Source: Rhizobium altiplani (GTDB lineage Bacteria > Pseudomonadota > Alphaproteobacteria > Rhizobiales > Rhizobiaceae). From it: a stretch of DNA of 64,000 nt. Both the position numbers and the translations under genes were made by a program. Of this stretch, positions 61,452-64,000 are shown one piece after another. The stretch spans positions 1-64,000 of the forward strand of contig NZ_LNCD01000001.1 in assembly GCF_001542405.1 (NCBI RefSeq), in the 5' to 3' direction. Each line of letters opens with the position of its first letter. Within the stretch, counting starts at the first letter, position 1. Below the pieces are notes generated by a model. That model ran no database searches, was not told the DNA's origin, and worked only from the letters and a program-made list of their open reading frames with translations.

Positions 61452-62807
61452 ATGGAGCAGATGCAGATCTACGCATTCGAAATGAACTGCGTCGGTCATA
61501 TCAATCACGGCATGTGGACGCATCCACGCGATACGTCCCTTCACTATACCGACCTCGACTACTGGGTGGACTTTGCCCAGACAGCCGAGCGGGGCAAGCT
61601 GGACGGGATATTCCTGGCGGATATCGTTGGGGTCTACGATGTCTACAAGGGAAGTCCGGCACCCGTCATCGAGGCCGGCGCGCAGATCCCGGTCAACGAT
61701 CCGCTGATGCCGATCTCGGCAATGGCCTATGTCACCAAGCATCTCGGCTTCGGGGTAACGGTCAACACGACCTACGAGCCGCCGTACTTGTTGGCGCGGC
61801 GCCTGTCGACCCTCGACCACCTGACAAAGGGTCGCATCGGATGGAACATCGTCACCGGCTATCTCGACAGTGCTGCGCGCGCGATGGGTTTCGACAAGCT
61901 GCCGGAACACGACGCGCGCTACGACGCGGCCGAGGAATATCTCGAAATCCTCTACAAGCTCTGGGAGGGCAGCTGGGAGGACGATGCGGTACTTGGTGAC
62001 AAGGCGCGAGCCGTCTTCGCCGACCCTTCCAAAGTCCGAGCCGTCAAGCACGACGGCCAATACTACAAGATGGAGGGCATTCATCTCTCGCAGCCTTCGC
62101 TACAGCGCACGCCGCTTCTCTTCCAGGCAGGCGCTTCGGCGCGCGGGCAGGATTTCGCGGCCCGACACGCCGAATGCGTCTTCATCGCGACGCCGACCCC
62201 GCAGGCGGCAAGGCCGACCGTGGCGGCCCTGAAGCACAAGGCGGCGGCATCAGGGCGCGGGGCGGATGCCTTGCGCGTTCTCGGCCTTGTGACGGTTGTC
62301 GTCGGTCGCACCGAAAAGGAGGCATTCGACAAGCTCGAAGACTACCGCCGCCATGCGAGTGTCGAAGCTTCGCTGGCGCACTATTCGGCCTCGACAGGCG
62401 TCGATTTCTCGAAGTACGGCCTCGACGATCCGATCGAGCAGAAATCCACCAATGCCAATCAATCTGCGCTCGCCGCAATCACCAGGGAAGCGCCAAAGCC
62501 GGTGACGCTGCGCCAGATCATTGATCAAATGGTACTCGGCAGCCGTATGAAACCGATTGTCGGCTCGGCCGAGCAAGTGGCGGACCGCCTGGCGGCATGG
62601 GTTTCCGATGGCGGTGTGGACGGCTTCAACCTGGCGCGCACGGTGGCGCCGGAAAGCCTGCGCGACTTCGTCGATCTCGTCGTTCCGGTGCTGCAGGAGC
62701 GCGGGCTGTTCAAGGCGGACTACACCGAGGGACCTCTCAGGCAGAAGCTGTTTGGCGGCAGCGGCAGGCTGCCATCCTCGCACCCTGCCGCTGCGTTTCG
62801 CCGCTGA
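61452..62807 (+). CDS. FMNH2-dependent luciferase-like monooxygenase (NtaA/SnaA/DszA group)
   Basis: A 451-residue flavin-dependent monooxygenase of the bacterial luciferase-like superfamily. Segments typical of the NtaA/DszA subgroup are FLADIVGVYDVYKG, TVNTTYEPPYLLARRLSTLDHLTKGRIGWNIVTGYLDSAARAMG, and LLFQAGASARGQDFAARHAECVF. The substrate may be a sulfonate or sulfone imported by the adjacent transporter. The flavin reductase is not in the window. ATG at 61452; the upstream frame start is not supported. Confidence 0.85.
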   Translation: MEQMQIYAFEMNCVGHINHGMWTHPRDTSLHYTDLDYWVDFAQTAERGKLDGIFLADIVGVYDVYKGSPAPVIEAGAQIPVNDPLMPISAMAYVTKHLGFGVTVNTTYEPPYLLARRLSTLDHLTKGRIGWNIVTGYLDSAARAMGFDKLPEHDARYDAAEEYLEILYKLWEGSWEDDAVLGDKARAVFADPSKVRAVKHDGQYYKMEGIHLSQPSLQRTPLLFQAGASARGQDFAARHAECVFIATPTPQAARPTVAALKHKAAASGRGADALRVLGLVTVVVGRTEKEAFDKLEDYRRHASVEASLAHYSASTGVDFSKYGLDDPIEQKSTNANQSALAAITREAPKPVTLRQIIDQMVLGSRMKPIVGSAEQVADRLAAWVSDGGVDGFNLARTVAPESLRDFVDLVVPVLQERGLFKADYTEGPLRQKLFGGSGRLPSSHPAAAFRR

Positions 62808-63461
62808 CTACTTGTGGTCAAGCCTTTCGACCAGTCGATCGCCGAGCCACTGTATGCCGCAGACAAGCACGATCAAGACGGCAACGACTGCCACCATGAC
62901 GGTTGTCTCGAAGCGCTGGTAGCCATAGCGGATGGCAAGGTCGCCGAGACCGCCAGCGCCGATCGCACCGGCCATTGCCGAGGCCCCGATCAGGGTCACC
63001 AACGTGACCGTGAAGCCGGCGACGATGCCGGGCAAAGCTTCCGGTACCAACACTTCGCGAATGATCGTCCAGCGATTGCCGCCCATGGCGCGCACCGCAT
63101 CGATCAGTCCGCGATCGACCTCGCGCAGCGACACTTCCGCGATCCGTGCATAATAGGGCGTTGCGGCAATGGCGAGCGGGACGATGGCCGCCCAGGTGCC
63201 AAGCGCAGTGCCGACGATCAGGCGCGTCACCGGGATCAGGGCCACCAGCAGGATGATGAACGGCACGGAGCGGAACCCGTTGATGATGGCCCCAAGGATG
63301 CCGTTTATCCAGGCGTTCTCGGCCATGCCGCCTTTGTTCGTGAGAACGAGCGCGAGACCGAGCGGCAGGCCGAAGACCAGCGAAATCAGTCCGGATGCAC
63401 CCGTCATCAGGATCGTTTCCCAGAGGGAACGAAGCAGAAGATTAAACATGATCGGTGTCAT
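62808..63461 (-). CDS. metI: MetI, methionine ABC transporter permease
   Basis: A 217-residue permease with five helices. The EAA motif is in [63 protein letters not shown], typical of MetI. GGAGG lies nine bases before the ATG at 63461; the TTG at 63467 is less likely. The gene overlaps metN by 20 bp and is convergent with the monooxygenase; the stop codons adjoin. Confidence 0.93.
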   Translation of the reverse strand: MTPIMFNLLLRSLWETILMTGASGLISLVFGLPLGLALVLTNKGGMAENAWINGILGAIINGFRSVPFIILLVALIPVTRLIVGTALGTWAAIVPLAIAATPYYARIAEVSLREVDRGLIDAVRAMGGNRWTIIREVLVPEALPGIVAGFTVTLVTLIGASAMAGAIGAGGLGDLAIRYGYQRFETTVMVAVVAVLIVLVCGIQWLGDRLVERLDHK

Positions 63462-64000
63462 AGCCAAGGACCTCCACCCGCGCAGAGCGAGCCTTCAGAA
63501 ACTGCAGAACCTTGTCCTTGAGCGCAGGGTCGCGCATCGGGACAGCAATGAAGAACCGCGCCACCGGCTGGTTCTGGATATGGTCGATACCGCCGTGGAC
63601 GAGCCGGAAAGATTGCGGCAGCGCCGCAGACAGGTCGGCAAAGACCGCGCCCTGTGCGGCGAGGCCCGCCATGTCGATGCTTAAGATCGCTTCCTCCCCG
63701 GATGTCGGCGAAAGGCGGGCGGCGATATGCTCCGGCAATTGCGGGCGGCTACCGGACAGCAGACTCCGGGTGATCGGCGCTTTTGGGTCAGCGAATACCG
63801 ACCATACCTGTCCTTCTTCGACGATCCGGCCGGCATCGATGACGGCGACGCGATCGGCAATGCTGCGGACGACTTCCATCTCATGCGTGATGAGGATGAT
63901 GGTGAGGCCGAGCTTGCGGTTGATGTCCTTCAGAAGGGCCAGGATCGACCGTGTGGTCTCTGGATCGAGCGCCGATGTCGCCTCGTCGGACAAGAGCAAG
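63442..64000 (-). CDS. metN: MetN, methionine ABC transporter ATPase, 5' end outside the window
   Basis: The visible 185 residues begin at Walker B ([16 protein letters not shown]), continue with the H-loop [27 protein letters not shown], and end in the NIL domain ([25 protein letters not shown]). NIL domains are the methionine-sensing part of MetN. The signature and Walker A lie beyond the right edge. The substrate-binding protein is not seen here. Confidence 0.93.
   Translation of the reverse strand, partial: LLLSDEATSALDPETTRSILALLKDINRKLGLTIILITHEMEVVRSIADRVAVIDAGRIVEEGQVWSVFADPKAPITRSLLSGSRPQLPEHIAARLSPTSGEEAILSIDMAGLAAQGAVFADLSAALPQSFRLVHGGIDHIQNQPVARFFIAVPMRDPALKDKVLQFLKARSARVEVLGYDTDHV

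Noticed and set aside
60933..62084. A 383-codon minus-strand frame over the permease and monooxygenase genes
   Set aside because: It crosses two well-supported plus-strand genes and resembles no family.
1..64000. CRISPR arrays, insertion sequences, prophage genes, tRNA or rRNA genes
   Set aside because: No regularly spaced repeats, transposase motifs, integrase, tail or capsid genes, or clover-leaf sequences were recognised by eye. A tRNA scan would be the decisive check.

Overview
The window is chromosomal DNA of a GC-rich alphaproteobacterium, most likely a member of the Rhizobiaceae (Ensifer, Rhizobium, Agrobacterium or Shinella type). The evidence is separate petA, petB and petC genes, a napEFDABC operon, a copper nitrite reductase with nirV, nnrR, nnrS and nnrU, a norEF-norCBQD cluster, and a hutFC/hutIHGU layout. 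The genus is inferred from gene order and protein resemblance, because no rRNA or tRNA gene was found.

Layout. 1-2725: cytochrome bc1 complex (petABC, minus; petC runs off the left edge). 2841-7643: periplasmic nitrate reductase operon. 7899-13045: a six-gene minus-strand operon for a B-family (ba3-like) cytochrome oxidase with three extra multi-haem c-type cytochromes. 13046-20961: an accessory interval with a cyclase-STAND ATPase, a 63-residue protein, a haem-oxygenase-like diiron enzyme, an MscS channel with a cyclic-nucleotide domain, and a C45-type hydrolase. 20962-27646: a hemerythrin-like pair divergent from norEF-norCBQD. 28167-37354: hemN, a poorly characterised operon (DUF2249, polytopic membrane protein, DUF2249 pair, DUF59, DUF6522-like), nnrS, nirK, nirV, nnrR and an Rrf2-type regulator. 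37942-41037: ftrABCD ferrous-iron uptake, divergent from nnrU. 41834-46473: ubiD/ubiX and ubiTUV for ubiquinone synthesis without oxygen, followed by three unknown genes. 47702-49797: a small membrane protein, a LysE exporter, an ArsR regulator and a CBS-BON protein. 50075-58443: histidine utilisation. 58655-62807: taurine/sulfonate-type ABC transporter and a flavin monooxygenase. 62808-64000: metI and partial metN.

How it fits together. Nap, NirK and Nor reduce nitrate to nitrous oxide; no nos gene is present in the window. The bc1 complex can feed electrons to NirK and Nor through soluble carriers, and ubiTUV with ubiDX would keep the quinone pool supplied without oxygen. hemN supplies haem and ftrABCD supplies iron. 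Twelve convincing 14-bp Crp/Fnr-type half-palindromes (TTGnn-N4-nnCAA), plus one weak one, lie upstream of these genes. They fall into a TTGCG/TTGCC class at most denitrification genes (NnrR-like) and a TTGTC/TTGAT/TTGAG class at hemN, the ubi genes and the hemerythrin-like pair (FnrN/FixK-like).

The least described parts are the small protein, diiron enzyme and cyclase-ATPase group at 13.7-17.5 kb and the 29.7-32.5 kb operon of unknown-function genes inside the denitrification regulon.
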